NCBI RefSeq assembly: GCF_036178145.1
Contig: NZ_CP108067.1
Location: 2,232,001-2,296,000, forward strand
DNA: 64,000 nucleotides
DNA from: Streptomyces sp. NBC_00273
Lineage (GTDB): Bacteria > Actinomycetota > Actinomycetes > Streptomycetales > Streptomycetaceae
Direction of reading: 5' to 3'
Shown: positions 50,204 to 61,233 of the stretch, in pieces
Numbering within the stretch: the stretch's first letter is position 1
Layout: every line of letters begins with the position of its first letter
The notes under the pieces: generated by a model
Seen by the model: only the letters and a program-made list of their open reading frames with translations
What the model was told of the DNA's origin: nothing
Database searches by the model: none
Translations under genes and position numbers: made by a program

Positions 50204-51952
50204 TCAGTCGCGTCCGCTGGTGGCCGCGTAGTACTGGAGGTCCTGCACCTCCACCTTGTGGTCCACCCGGTACGGCAGGTCGACCTTCACGCCGGCCTTC
50301 CCGTCCCGGACGACCTGTGCCGAGCTGGTGCCCGGCTTCAGCGGCAGCAGCTGCGAGTGGATCCCGGCGGGGGCCTCGTGACGGCCGTCCGCGGCGCCGA
50401 CGGCCGTCCGGACGGCTGCGGCCCCGGTGAGGAAGCTGAGCACCTCCACCTTGTCCCGGGGCGGGGCGCTCCCCTTGCGGAGCGACATCACCAGCGACTG
50501 GTCGCCCGTCGGGTCGGCGTCAGCGAACTGCGTGCGCGCGGAGAGGTAGAGGGTGTCCCGGACGATTTTCGGCCAGTCGCCCGTCTTGAACCTGGTCAGG
50601 TAGTACGAGGTCAGGTCCAGGTACGCGTAGCCGTTGTGCAGGGAGGGGGCGAACTGGCTCCCCTCCGAGTAGTCGTTCCAGGTGGTGAGCTGCACCCAGT
50701 CGGCGCCGTCCTCGATGGCGTGCGTCCAGGTCGAGCGCAGGGTCGCGGTGTTGCCCGCCTCGTCGTAGATGCCCTGGTTGGGGCGCGCGTCCTGGACCGA
50801 CACGGGCTGCATCCAGATCTTGCCCATGTCGTGGGCCCGCTGGACGTCGCGCGTGGAGCTCTCCTGGCCGACGTAGCTGCGGCTGCCCCACTCGGAGAAG
50901 CCGTGGCTGATCGGGGCGAACTCGCCGCTGTGGGCGCCGAAGTCGAGGAAGAGCGGGACGAAGGCGGTGCGGATGCCGTGCTCGGACTTCAGGCGGGCGA
51001 TGACCTCGGTCCACCAGGCCACGCTCTTCTCCTCCGCCTTGAAGGGGGAGACCACGAGGCGGCCGTCGGGGAGCCGGTGCGCGGCGGAGGCGTCGGCGAG
51101 CGTGGCGATCGCCTCGGCGAGCACCGCGGGGTCGTCGGTCTTCAGCGAGGTCATGTCCGGCATCAGCATGATCTTGAAGGCCGGGTCCACCGAACGGGCG
51201 GCCGCCATCAGCAGGTTGCAGCGGTCCCAGTTCTTGCCGGAGAGGGAGAGCAGGTCGAGGGTGAAGCCGTCGATGCCCGCCGCGCGGGCCGTGCGCACCT
51301 CCTGCTGGAGGTTGGCGTACTCCCAGTCGCCGCTCTTCGGGGTCACGGGCAGCGGCCGGTCGCGCAGCAGGCCGCCGTAGCGGTCGTGCTTCCCGTTCTC
51401 GCCGTCGGGGTTCAGGTAGTTGCGGGTGTAGTAGTCCCGGTCCGCGGCCGCGTTGTCGAGGGAGAGGGGGTAGGGGGTGAAGTAGTGGGCGAAGACCAAC
51501 TTCTTGCCCGCCCCGCCGGAGCGCAGGGCCGCCGGCTGGGGCATGTCGAAGGGCAGGGCTCCGGTGGGGCGTTCGGCCCCGGAGTCCACCGCCTCCTTGG
51601 GGTTGCCCTTGGCGGCCGCGCCCTCGGTGGGCGCCGGGGGCCCGGTGGGCGAGGGCGTGGCCTCGCCGGGTGTGACGGGAGCGCTGCCGGTCGCGGTGGC
51701 CGCCGGCGGGCCCCCGCCGGGAGCCGAGGCGTCCTGTACGGAACCCGCGTCGCGGGGGTCCCAGGCGATTCCGGTGGCCGCGCAGACACCGACCAGGAGG
51801 AAGCCGGAGAGCAGCATGGCGAGTAGCGACCTGCGGCCGCGGAAGGCCGGCCGGCGCCGGTGCGACACGGGTCCGGCCGCCCGGCCCGGGCGCGGTGCCC
51901 GCCTTCCGGCACGATGCTGTGCTCGCCGGTCCGTTCGCCGGTCCGCTGTCAT
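50204..51952 (-). CDS. Membrane-anchored GH71-like glycoside hydrolase
   Basis: A 582-residue protein from ATG 51952 with GGGAGGAACC upstream. A basic N-terminus and one membrane helix (RSLLAMLLSGFLLVGVCAATG) are followed by a Pro/Ala/Thr linker and a large hydrolase domain. That domain has KKLVFAHYFTPYPLSLDN, ARAAGIDGFTLDLLSLSG, FKIMLMPDMTSLKTDD, RLVVSPFKAEEKSVAWWTEV and WVQLTTWNDYSEGSQFAPSL. These are the blocks of family GH71 (alpha-1,3-glucanase, mutanase) with acidic residues in LDL and WNDYSEG. It acts outside the membrane on fungal-type or surface glucans (inference from family). It has its own promoter region. Confidence 0.85.
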   Translation of the reverse strand: MTADRRTDRRAQHRAGRRAPRPGRAAGPVSHRRRPAFRGRRSLLAMLLSGFLLVGVCAATGIAWDPRDAGSVQDASAPGGGPPAATATGSAPVTPGEATPSPTGPPAPTEGAAAKGNPKEAVDSGAERPTGALPFDMPQPAALRSGGAGKKLVFAHYFTPYPLSLDNAAADRDYYTRNYLNPDGENGKHDRYGGLLRDRPLPVTPKSGDWEYANLQQEVRTARAAGIDGFTLDLLSLSGKNWDRCNLLMAAARSVDPAFKIMLMPDMTSLKTDDPAVLAEAIATLADASAAHRLPDGRLVVSPFKAEEKSVAWWTEVIARLKSEHGIRTAFVPLFLDFGAHSGEFAPISHGFSEWGSRSYVGQESSTRDVQRAHDMGKIWMQPVSVQDARPNQGIYDEAGNTATLRSTWTHAIEDGADWVQLTTWNDYSEGSQFAPSLHNGYAYLDLTSYYLTRFKTGDWPKIVRDTLYLSARTQFADADPTGDQSLVMSLRKGSAPPRDKVEVLSFLTGAAAVRTAVGAADGRHEAPAGIHSQLLPLKPGTSSAQVVRDGKAGVKVDLPYRVDHKVEVQDLQYYAATSGRD

Positions 51953-52236
51953 TCTGGTTCCTCCCGCGAATATGCCCCTACGAGGGGCTGCACAGCAGTA
52001 GAGCCCAATCCCGGCTTCCGGACAACCGTTCCCAGGAGCCGGAGTTCGGGTGCGTACGTCACACGGACCACGGGAACTACGCCGCCCGTCCGGCGACCCG
52101 GACGGAGTCCCCACCTGGGGCGCAGCGAACGCATTCGTCGGAATGCGACATTCCCCTAGCCTTACGGCGCAAGTGGCGCATAATCGTCGTCACGCGGCTC
52201 GAAAAAACCCTCTTGCCGCACTTGGTCACGCATGCA

Positions 52237-52752
52237 ATGGGGGGCATCGTGCCGATGAGGGAATCCGGGGCCATGGGGGAAGCCGGGTCGATGAGGGAAA
52301 AAGGGTTATCCGGAACGCTGCCGGCGACGTCCGCCGAAATGTCCCGGCTGCTCACCGCCGTGCGGCGGGGGCGCGTCCTGACCGTGGCGGGAGCCTTCCG
52401 CGAGCCGCGGAGCCTGCTGGTACGGGAGATCGCGCGGCGGATCGCGTCCAACTTCTACGACGGGGTGGCCGTCGTCGCCATGAACCCGCAGCACGGTGGC
52501 TACGGAGTCCGTGAGTTGACGGCCGAACTGGGCTGCGTACCTGGTATGCCCGCACCGGCCTGCGGGACGGTGAACACCGCCTCGTGGCTGGCCGAACGGG
52601 ACATGCTGCTCGTCCTGGACGGCGCGGAGCAGCTCGGCCCGGACGCCCTGGCCTGGCTGCGGAACCTGCTGACCGTGGCGCCGGGGCTGCGGATCCTGGC
52701 GGCCGGGCGGTCCCCGCTGGCCTTCGAGCAGGAGCGGATCCACCGGCTCTGA
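52237..52752 (+). CDS. Truncated STAND/AfsR-like NTPase fragment lacking the P-loop
   Basis: A frame of up to 171 codons. MRESGAMGEAGSMREKG at the start contains several alternative ATGs with weak RBSs. The body corresponds to the first part of a STAND regulator ATPase domain: ATSAEMSRLLTAVRRGRVLT, then VAGAFREPRSLLVREIARRI in place of the Walker A loop. A Walker B-like MLLVLDGAEQLGPDALAWLR and ILAAGRSPLAFEQERIHRL follow. The GxGGxGKT loop is replaced by GAFREPRS, and everything after the first 170 residues (winged helix, TPR) is missing. It is either a decayed gene or a small non-hydrolysing relative. Confidence 0.5.
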   Translation: MGGIVPMRESGAMGEAGSMREKGLSGTLPATSAEMSRLLTAVRRGRVLTVAGAFREPRSLLVREIARRIASNFYDGVAVVAMNPQHGGYGVRELTAELGCVPGMPAPACGTVNTASWLAERDMLLVLDGAEQLGPDALAWLRNLLTVAPGLRILAAGRSPLAFEQERIHRL

Positions 52753-52806
52753 TCCGAGGGCTCCAGCCACGCCCAGCCCCCGTTGCGTGCGCGGCACAGC
52801 GCCGCC

Positions 52807-53517
52807 ATGGAGCCGCCACAGCCCTGCCACGGGGCTGCCGCACCCCGGTTCCAGGGTCTGGCCTGCGGGTTCGGTGGTGCACGAGCACCGCTGCGAACCC
52901 CCGGGCGGAGCCCGCGCCCGTGGGGGCCCCGGCGGTGGATCCTGCTGTGGACCCCGGCGGCGGCACGGGCAGTACGCGACCTCCTCACCCTCGCGGGCGG
53001 ACGGTTCCTGATGGGGACGGAGGACCCGGACGGGTTCCCTGCGGACGGTGAGGGTCCGGTACGTCAGGAGGTGGTCGGGGCGTTCCGCATCGCCCCGACC
53101 GCCGTCACCAACGCCCAGTTCGCGTCCTTCGTGAAGGCCACCGGCCACGTCACGGAGGCGGAGTCCTTCGGCTTCAGCTTCATCTTCGCGGGCTTCCTCA
53201 CCGACGCGCTCGCGACCGTCTCACCCGCGGTGGCCGGGACCCCCCGGGCGTACTGCGCCTGGTCCGGGACCCGGCTGTTCACGGAGGCGGAGTGGGAGTT
53301 CGCGGCGCGCGGCGGGCTGGAGCAGAAGCGCTACCCGTGGGGCGACGAGCTGCGCCCCGGCGGGCGGCACATGTGCCACGACTCGTACTGCAACCGCTAC
53401 CGGGTCGCGGCGCGCACCCGCAACACCCCGGACGGTTCCGCCGGGAGCATCGGCTTCCGGGTGGCCGCGGACCTACCCGTGGGCGGGGCCGCCGGGATCA
53501 GCCGAGCTGCCGGCTGA
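52807..53517 (+). pseudogene. Formylglycine-generating enzyme (SUMF1) relic with two internal deletions
   Basis: The frame keeps the family start ([20 protein letters not shown], then [27 protein letters not shown]) and the middle block [20 protein letters not shown], then [15 protein letters not shown]. It also keeps the C-terminal [20 protein letters not shown], with both copper-binding cysteines, and GFRVAADL. The segment normally lying between the FAGFL region and the AYCAW helix (WWR...HPVVHVSWHDA) is missing. So is that between PGGRH and CHDSYC (NVWQG...NVWEW...RGGSYL). Both losses are in frame. Such a protein cannot fold as a normal FGE, so this is very probably a pseudogene despite the open frame. 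It overlaps the next gene by 20 bp. Confidence 0.7.
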
Positions 53518-54274
53518 GCTGGCGCCACACCGGGGCCGGGCAGCGCCCCTGCGGCCGGGACTTGAGGAACATCCCGTATTCGACCCGGCGCGGCGGACGG
53601 CCGAACTCCACCCAGTGCGCGCGGCCGGAGGCCCTGTCCCAGCCGTCGTTGGGCATCCGGATGTGGTCGGTGCGCCCGTCCTTGTCCTTGGTGGTGATCT
53701 GGGCGACCTCCGCGTGGCCGGGATGGACGGCCAGCACCACGCAGTAGTGCCGCAACTGCCGCGCCGGGTCCTCCCGCAGCGGGACCATGGCCAGCCAGAT
53801 CTCTCCCGGCGCCGGCCGGTGGGTGCGGACGGCGGTGCGCGTGTCGCCGCGGGAGGCGTCCCACCGGCGGACCGCCACGACGAAGGCGAGCGCCACCAGT
53901 CCGGCGGCCATGCTCTCGGCCGTGGCCCGGACGTTCCACACCGGGTACTCCCCGACCTTGCTCTGCGTCCACCACAGCGCCGCGGCGACGAGCGCGAGCA
54001 GGGCCGCCGCCCGGGCCGGGACCAGCCACCGGGCGCCGGTCCGGCGGCGCGACGCGAACAGGGCCAGCAGCAGGGCCACGACGGCCGGAATGGCGTAGAC
54101 GATGAGGTACTGGCCGAAGCCCTGCAGCTGCTGCGGCGGTGACTGCTCGGCCAGCAGATCGGGCAGCGCCACCGGCACCGCCAGCAGGTAGCCGACGGTG
54201 GGCAGGACGAACAGCACGAGCAGGAGTCCCAGGCAGCCGATGCCGCCGCAGGACGTGTCGGAACGACGTGCCAC
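53498..54274 (-). CDS. Membrane protein with C-terminal PemK/MazF-like domain
   Basis: A 258-residue protein from GTG 54274 (GGGGG upstream). It has three or four N-terminal membrane helices ([73 protein letters not shown]). The cytoplasmic domain of about 110 residues starts [20 protein letters not shown]. It continues [20 protein letters not shown] and [13 protein letters not shown], as in PemK/MazF-type RNase toxins (GEIW..., R..LVL...., T....). No antitoxin gene is adjacent. Catalytic competence cannot be judged; it may only use the fold. Confidence 0.6.
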   Translation of the reverse strand: MARRSDTSCGGIGCLGLLLVLFVLPTVGYLLAVPVALPDLLAEQSPPQQLQGFGQYLIVYAIPAVVALLLALFASRRRTGARWLVPARAAALLALVAAALWWTQSKVGEYPVWNVRATAESMAAGLVALAFVVAVRRWDASRGDTRTAVRTHRPAPGEIWLAMVPLREDPARQLRHYCVVLAVHPGHAEVAQITTKDKDGRTDHIRMPNDGWDRASGRAHWVEFGRPPRRVEYGMFLKSRPQGRCPAPVWRQLSRQLG

Positions 54275-54386
54275 AGAACCCCCAGAGCGTATGCGGTGAA
54301 GCCCCCCGGCGGCACCGACCCCGAACGCTAGCGCAGGGCCCACTGCGCGGCCAGGAGTCCCTGGCGGTGCAGCCCCGGATACGGCT

Positions 54387-54420
54387 CCGCCCCGGCCGGG
54401 CACGGGGCCGGCCGGGGCGG
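54387..54420. terminator. Terminator downstream of icd
   Basis: CCGCCCCGGCC and its exact complement GGCCGGGGCGG around a 12-nt loop, 44 bp beyond the icd stop codon. Confidence 0.7.
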
Positions 54421-54463
54421 AGCGGATCACGTCGTCAGGGACGCGGTGGTACGGCTGTCGACA

Positions 54464-56734
<2,271 letters not shown>

Positions 56735-56832
56735 TCAAGATATCTCGTGATCGGGCCGCTCTGGACAGCCCCCTGCCGCCAGTCCGGGAGACGCGTGTCA
56801 CGCGGGCTCCGGCGGGCCCCGGAAATGGCGAA

Positions 56833-56870
56833 AGCGCCGCCCCCGACTGTTCCCGGCCGGGGGCGGCGCT
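56833..56870. terminator. Terminator between DUF805 and icd
   Basis: A 13-bp perfect stem AGCGCCGCCCCCG with its complement and a 12-nt loop, 37 bp beyond the DUF805 stop codon and 150 bp before the icd start. Confidence 0.8.
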
Positions 56871-56906
56871 CAGGCGTTCAGGCCTCGATCAGGCCCGTAC
56901 GGCAGA

Positions 56907-57260
56907 TCAGGCGGCGTAGGCCTTCGGGTCCGCGCCGTACTCGTTCGGCTGCGTCTGACCGGCGGTGGCCAGGAGGACGATGAACCAGATGAAGCCGACG
57001 AGGGGCACCAGGTTGATGAAGATCCACCAGCCGGACTTGCCGGTGTCGTGCAGGCGGCGGATGGTGACACCCAGGGCCGGCAGGAGGATGGCGAGCGCGT
57101 AGAGGCTGTAGAGCAGCGGGGAGGTGCCCAGCACGCCGTCGAGGATCGCGACGATGATCGCGGCACCCAGGTTGAAGAGGAAGAACATCCAGTACTCCTG
57201 GCGGCGCGCGCGGCCGGAGAAGACGGCGTACTTCTTCAGGACATCGGTGTAGTGGTTCAT
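56907..57260 (-). CDS. DUF805 inner-membrane protein
   Basis: A 117-residue protein from ATG 57260 behind GGGGGGACC. It shows the DUF805 pattern: a short N-terminal cytoplasmic motif YAVFSGRARRQEYWMFFLFN, three to four membrane helices (AAIIVAILDGVLG; LYSLYALAILLPALGV; WWIFINLVPLVGFIWFIVLL) and the conserved RRLHDTGKSGWW loop. The function of DUF805 is unknown. It is single, with its own terminator. Confidence 0.92.
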   Translation of the reverse strand: MNHYTDVLKKYAVFSGRARRQEYWMFFLFNLGAAIIVAILDGVLGTSPLLYSLYALAILLPALGVTIRRLHDTGKSGWWIFINLVPLVGFIWFIVLLATAGQTQPNEYGADPKAYAA

Positions 57261-57674
57261 GAGGGTCCCCCCAGAGGACGATCGTTCGGGCCCGTCCTGC
57301 TGGAGCAAGCCGGGGCAGAACTTATGCCCCCCTTACGTCGCGGTCAAGCCACTTCACAACCGGCCGGAATGGGAACTTTCCTTCGCTTCTCCGGCCAAAC
57401 GCGGTGGTATCTGGCGTTACTTGAGCCCCACGGATCACCTTTGAGCACAAGGCGTGGCGAAATGGCCCGTGTTCAGGAAGGGCAGGGGTCCCGCTCGGGA
57501 GTGCCGAGTCGCCCGGGGGCGGCGAAAAGCCCTCAATGTCCGACGTGTTCACGCGCCCGCCCCGCGGAACCTGGCTTGATCCACTCACGGATCGTTACCT
57601 CACCGCAGCCTGAGCCGTCGCGGCCCGGGACAGAAGGTGATATTCCGACCCGGGTCGCAACGGCGGGGCGGCCG
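57261..57674. other. 414-bp gap without a gene
   Basis: Contains the DUF805 promoter and the 3' region of the chitosanase gene. An 88-codon minus-strand frame (57322-57588) has no RBS and atypical composition and is not accepted. Nothing else is recognised. Confidence 0.5.
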
Positions 57675-58511
57675 TCAGCCGATGTGGAAGGAGTCCCCGT
57701 AGACCTTCCAGTCGAGCGGCGTATTGAGGTTCAGATTGCCCTTCTTCAGGAAGACCCGCTGCGCGGTGTCGACCCGGCTGGTGTCGCTGTGCGCCTCCTC
57801 CTGCTTCATCGCCCAGACCCGGGCATCGAGGAAGGCATTGAGGTAAGCGGTCTCGTTGCCGCCCTGGGACGGGGGCTTGGCCTTGGACAGGGCGCGCTTG
57901 CGGATGTTGCGGAAGCTGGTGGAGTCGCCGCCGTCGCCGTGCATGACGATGGCGTCGTAGTAGATGAACTGACCGAGCACGCCGACCCCGTCGGCCTTGC
58001 CCTGGTTCACGGACGGGTTGAAGTAGACCCGGTCGCGCTCGTGGTCCTGGGCCTTGCGGAAGTCGGCGTCCTGAGCCGCCTTGGCCCAGTCCTTGGTGAA
58101 GTTCGGATCGAGGCCGGCGTGCGAGTCGCTGCCGTCGACCTTGCGCAGGGCGGGGAGGTACTTGGCGAGGACGTTGCCCGGCTTGATCTGCGTGTAGTAC
58201 TCGACGAGGTCGAGCATGTCGCCGGTGCCGGAACAGAATCCGATGATGCCGGCCGTATAACCGCGGCCGTCGTCTATGTCCTCGATGTACTTGTACTGGG
58301 CCTTCCAGTCCAGCGAGGAGTTCTCCGCACTGGAGACGATCTTCATGGCGATCTCCTTCTTCGCCGGATCGTCGAGTCCTACGGCCGCTGCCGCCGCGGT
58401 CTCCGCCGCGGGGGCGGGAGCCGTGGTGGCGTGGGCGGCGACGGGGGCGGCGATCAGTGCACTGCCGAGCAGTGCTCCGATCGCCAGCATCTTGCGGCGG
58501 GGGGTGAACAC
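57675..58511 (-). CDS. csnA: Secreted chitosanase, glycoside hydrolase family 46
   Basis: A 278-residue protein from GTG 58511 with GGAGG six bases upstream. The signal peptide (LAIGALLGSALIAAPVAAHA) is followed by a GH46 catalytic domain: LDDPAKKEIAMKIVSSAENS, DIDDGRGYTAGIIGFCSGTG with the catalytic acidic residues, then DMLDLVEYY, FRKAQDHERDRVYFNPSV and GVLGQFIYYDAIVMHGDGGD. It hydrolyses chitosan outside the cell. A CsnR-type operator lies 37 bp upstream. All family residues appear intact. Confidence 0.95.
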   Translation of the reverse strand: MFTPRRKMLAIGALLGSALIAAPVAAHATTAPAPAAETAAAAAVGLDDPAKKEIAMKIVSSAENSSLDWKAQYKYIEDIDDGRGYTAGIIGFCSGTGDMLDLVEYYTQIKPGNVLAKYLPALRKVDGSDSHAGLDPNFTKDWAKAAQDADFRKAQDHERDRVYFNPSVNQGKADGVGVLGQFIYYDAIVMHGDGGDSTSFRNIRKRALSKAKPPSQGGNETAYLNAFLDARVWAMKQEEAHSDTSRVDTAQRVFLKKGNLNLNTPLDWKVYGDSFHIG

Positions 58512-58547
58512 AAGGCCTCCATCTGGTAGTTGAGGCGTCCCAGCTTC

Positions 58548-58565
58548 GTTAGGAAACTTTACTAC
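58548..58565. promoter_or_regulatory. CsnR-like operator of the chitosanase gene
   Basis: GTTAGGAAACTTTACTAC is an imperfect inverted repeat closely resembling the GTTAGGAAAG/CTTTCCTAAC palindrome described as the target of CsnR, the ROK repressor of Streptomyces chitosanase genes. Only the left arm is well kept. The csnR gene is not in the window. Confidence 0.6.
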
Positions 58566-58620
58566 CAGAGCTGACGGCAGCTCAATACCCAGGCGCACCC
58601 CAAGGAATGGACCCGTCCGG

Positions 58621-59709
58621 TCAGAGCCAGCCGTTACGCCTGAAGCCCCGGTGGATGACGACGCAGGCGAGCACCATGACGCCGAGGACCAGCGGGTAGC
58701 CGTAGGTCCAGTGCAGTTCGGGCATGTGGTCGAAGTTCATGCCGTACACGCCGCAGACCATGGTGGGGACGGCGACGATCGCCGCCCATGCCGTGATCTT
58801 GCGCATGTCCTCGTTCTGGGCGACGGTCACCTGCGCCAAGTGGGCCTGCAGGATGGAGTCGAGGAGGTTGTCGTAGGCGCCGATCTGTTCCGTGGCCCGG
58901 GTCAGGTGGTCCGCCACGTTCCGGAAGTACGCGCGGGTCTCCGGCGGGATGACCGGTATCGGCTGCGTGGCCAGCTGCTGGAGCGGGCGGCCCAGCGGCG
59001 CCACCGCCCGCCGCAGTTCCAGGAGTTCGCGCTTGAGCTGGTAGATCCGCCCCGCGTCGCCGCGGCCGCCGTCTTCGCTGAAGACCGCGGTCTCGACGGC
59101 GTCGATGTCGTTCTGCACCGCGTCCGTCACGGCCACGTAGTCGTCGACCACGTGGTCGGCCATGGCGTGCAGAACGGCCGCGGGCCCGTTGGCCAGTTGG
59201 TCCGGGGCGCGCTCCAGCTCCTCGCGAACCGGGCCCAACGTGCCACGGCCGCCGTGCCGGATCGTGATGATGAAGTCCTGGCCGGTGAAGGCCATCAGCT
59301 CGCCGGTCTCCACCACCTCGCTGGTCGCGGTCAGCTCCTCGTGCTCCACGTAGCGCACGGTCTTGAAGACGGAGAACAGCGTGTCGTCGTAGCGCTCCAC
59401 CTTGGGTCGCTGGTGCGCGTTGACGGCGTCCTCGACGGCGAGGGGGTGCAGGCCGAACAGCTCGGCCAGCCCGGCCAGCTCCGACCGCGTCGGCTCGTGC
59501 AGGCCGATCCAGACGAAGCCGTCACCGGTCTTGCGGACCCGGCGCAGCGCCTCCTCGACCTCGGCACAGTCCTCCTGCCGTACGCCGTCCCGGTAGACCA
59601 CGCAGTTGACCACCGCACTGCCGAGCGGGGAGCGGGCCGGGTGGCTGAGGTCGACGGCCCGCCGGTAGCTGCGCCGCACGACCCGGCGCAGGTTGCTGAA
59701 CATGGACAA
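58621..59709 (-). CDS. corA: CorA-family magnesium/cobalt transporter
   Basis: A 362-residue CorA protein. It has a cytoplasmic alpha/beta domain (AVVNCVVYRDGVRQEDCAEV; WIGLHEPTRSELAGLAELFG; HPLAVEDAVNAHQRPKVERY), a long helix region, then the pore helices with the YGMNF signature and a C-terminal helix (GYPLVLGVMVLACVVIHRGF) ending in a basic tail. TTG 59709 has GGGGAG at ideal spacing; ATG 59703 two codons on is also possible. It transports Mg2+ down the potential gradient. Confidence 0.93.
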   Translation of the reverse strand: MSMFSNLRRVVRRSYRRAVDLSHPARSPLGSAVVNCVVYRDGVRQEDCAEVEEALRRVRKTGDGFVWIGLHEPTRSELAGLAELFGLHPLAVEDAVNAHQRPKVERYDDTLFSVFKTVRYVEHEELTATSEVVETGELMAFTGQDFIITIRHGGRGTLGPVREELERAPDQLANGPAAVLHAMADHVVDDYVAVTDAVQNDIDAVETAVFSEDGGRGDAGRIYQLKRELLELRRAVAPLGRPLQQLATQPIPVIPPETRAYFRNVADHLTRATEQIGAYDNLLDSILQAHLAQVTVAQNEDMRKITAWAAIVAVPTMVCGVYGMNFDHMPELHWTYGYPLVLGVMVLACVVIHRGFRRNGWL

Positions 59710-59806
59710 CGGCGTACTCCCCTTCGGCGGATCAACGGCCAGTCTGCCATCGCCGCCGGAACGCCCGCGTCCGGGCTCACCGCGCCGGCGGCACCCGCCG
59801 CCCGCG

Positions 59807-60199
59807 TCAGACCCGGTCGATGAACACGCTGGTCGACTTCACCCGTGCCGTGGCCCGCGCGCCCACCTCCAGTCCGAGCTCCTCCACCGCCTCCCGCGTC
59901 AGCAGCGACACGATCCGGTGCGGCCCGGCCTGGATCTCCACCTGCGCGTCGACCGTGCCCAGCTTCACCCCGGTGACGATGCCGGGGAAGGCGTTGCGGG
60001 CCGAGGTGTACGGGGCCTCCTCGCCCTCGGCGCCCTCCTGCGCGGCCTGGACGCAGAAGGCGGCCAGGTCGGGCCCGTCCACCATCCGCCGCGTGCCCTC
60101 GCGGTGGGTGGGGAACCGCTCGGCATCCGCCCAGCGCCGGGCCGTGTCGACGCTGACGCCGAGCAACCGGGCCGCCTGGCCGATCGTGTAGGACTCCAT
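59807..60199 (-). CDS. HTH-TOBE (Mop) molybdate-binding type regulator
   Basis: A 130-residue protein. The N-terminal MerR/excisionase-like HTH (YTIGQAARLLGVSVDTARRW, then ADAERFPTHREGTRRMV) is followed by a C-terminal TOBE/Mop oxyanion-binding domain (ARNAFPGIVTGVKLGTVDAQ, IVSLLTREAVEELGLEVGAR, ATARVKSTSVFID). This small HTH-TOBE layout is common in actinobacteria as a molybdate or tungstate sensor or storage protein. No mod genes are adjacent. Start at ATG 60199. Confidence 0.88.
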   Translation of the reverse strand: MESYTIGQAARLLGVSVDTARRWADAERFPTHREGTRRMVDGPDLAAFCVQAAQEGAEGEEAPYTSARNAFPGIVTGVKLGTVDAQVEIQAGPHRIVSLLTREAVEELGLEVGARATARVKSTSVFIDRV

Positions 60200-60255
60200 G
60201 GGTCGCAGCTTAGGGGGTGTCTTGGCGGTCGGGCCGGACCGCGAGCCCGGACCGG

Positions 60256-61164
60256 TCAGGGCGCCGGGGGCCGGAGCGACTCCCGGGCCGCCGCCGCGAT
60301 CACTTCCGCGACCATCGACAGAGCGGGCGAGTCGAGCCTCCACTGCTGCCAGTACAGGGGGACGTCCATCGGCCGCAACGGCTCCAGCAGCACCAGCTGC
60401 CCCGTCCGCACCAGCGGTCTCGACTGCTGCTCCGGCACCAGACCCCACCCGAGCCCCGCAACCACCGCGTCACGGAACCCCTCCGACGTCGGTATGTAGT
60501 GCCGTACCGACCCCGCACCAGCCGCCGGGTCCCCCGTCAGCGCCCGGACGAAGGCGTCCTGGAGGTCGTCCTTCCGGTCGAAGACGATCGTCGGCGCCTC
60601 GCGCAGGTCCCGCTCCGGCTCCCCCGTCAGGTACCGGGCCGCGAACGCCGGGCTCGCCGTCGGCAGGTACCGGACCAGTCCCAGCATCCGTACGCTGCAC
60701 CCGGCCACCGGGTCGGGCGAGGAGGTCACCGCCGCCATCACCTGCCCCTCCCGCAGCAGCGCCGTCGTGTGGGACTCGTCCTCGCGGTGGAGCTCGATGG
60801 AGACCGGTGGATCCTGCGGCACCCGTGCGAGCGCGGGCAGGAACCAGGTCGCGAGGGAGTCCGCGTTCACCGCGATCGGCAGCCGCACCGGGCCCATCCC
60901 GTCGGCCATGCCCAGCTCCGCACGCGCGTCGCGCTCCAGGCGGGCCAACTGCCGGGCGAAGCGGACCACCACCTCCCCGGATTCGGTCGCCCGCACCGGC
61001 TTCGTCCGCATCAGCAGCACCCGCCCGGTCCGCTGCTCCAGCGCCTTGACCCGTTGGCTGACGGCGGAGGGGGTCACGTGCAGGGCGGCCGCCGCCGCGT
61101 CGAAGGTGCCCTCGTCCACCACGGCGAGCAGCGTGCGTACCTGGTCCAGCGGAAGCTCGTCCAT
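60256..61164 (-). CDS. LysR-family regulator of the ArgP/LysG type
   Basis: A 302-residue LysR protein of the ArgP/LysG branch. Its HTH reads LDQVRTLLAVVDEGTFDAAA, then AALHVTPSAVSQRVKALEQR. Typical ArgP parts are VRLPIAVNADSLATWFLPAL and HTTALLREGQVMAAVTSSPD. It is divergent from lysE with a 69-bp gap, the classical LysG-LysE arrangement in which intracellular lysine or arginine triggers export (established in Corynebacterium). ATG 61164 is preferred; GTG 61167 is also possible. Confidence 0.92.
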   Translation of the reverse strand: MDELPLDQVRTLLAVVDEGTFDAAAAALHVTPSAVSQRVKALEQRTGRVLLMRTKPVRATESGEVVVRFARQLARLERDARAELGMADGMGPVRLPIAVNADSLATWFLPALARVPQDPPVSIELHREDESHTTALLREGQVMAAVTSSPDPVAGCSVRMLGLVRYLPTASPAFAARYLTGEPERDLREAPTIVFDRKDDLQDAFVRALTGDPAAGAGSVRHYIPTSEGFRDAVVAGLGWGLVPEQQSRPLVRTGQLVLLEPLRPMDVPLYWQQWRLDSPALSMVAEVIAAAARESLRPPAP

Positions 61165-61233
61165 CACGAGCGCTAATGGTACGTAAAAATCTTTAGCTGT
61201 ACTGAACCGATCCGGCTGCCTACCGTCGGCGTC

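Noticed and set aside
57322..57588. 88-codon minus frame upstream of the DUF805 gene
   Set aside because: No RBS, low-complexity Pro/Gly/Arg content, no recognisable domain.
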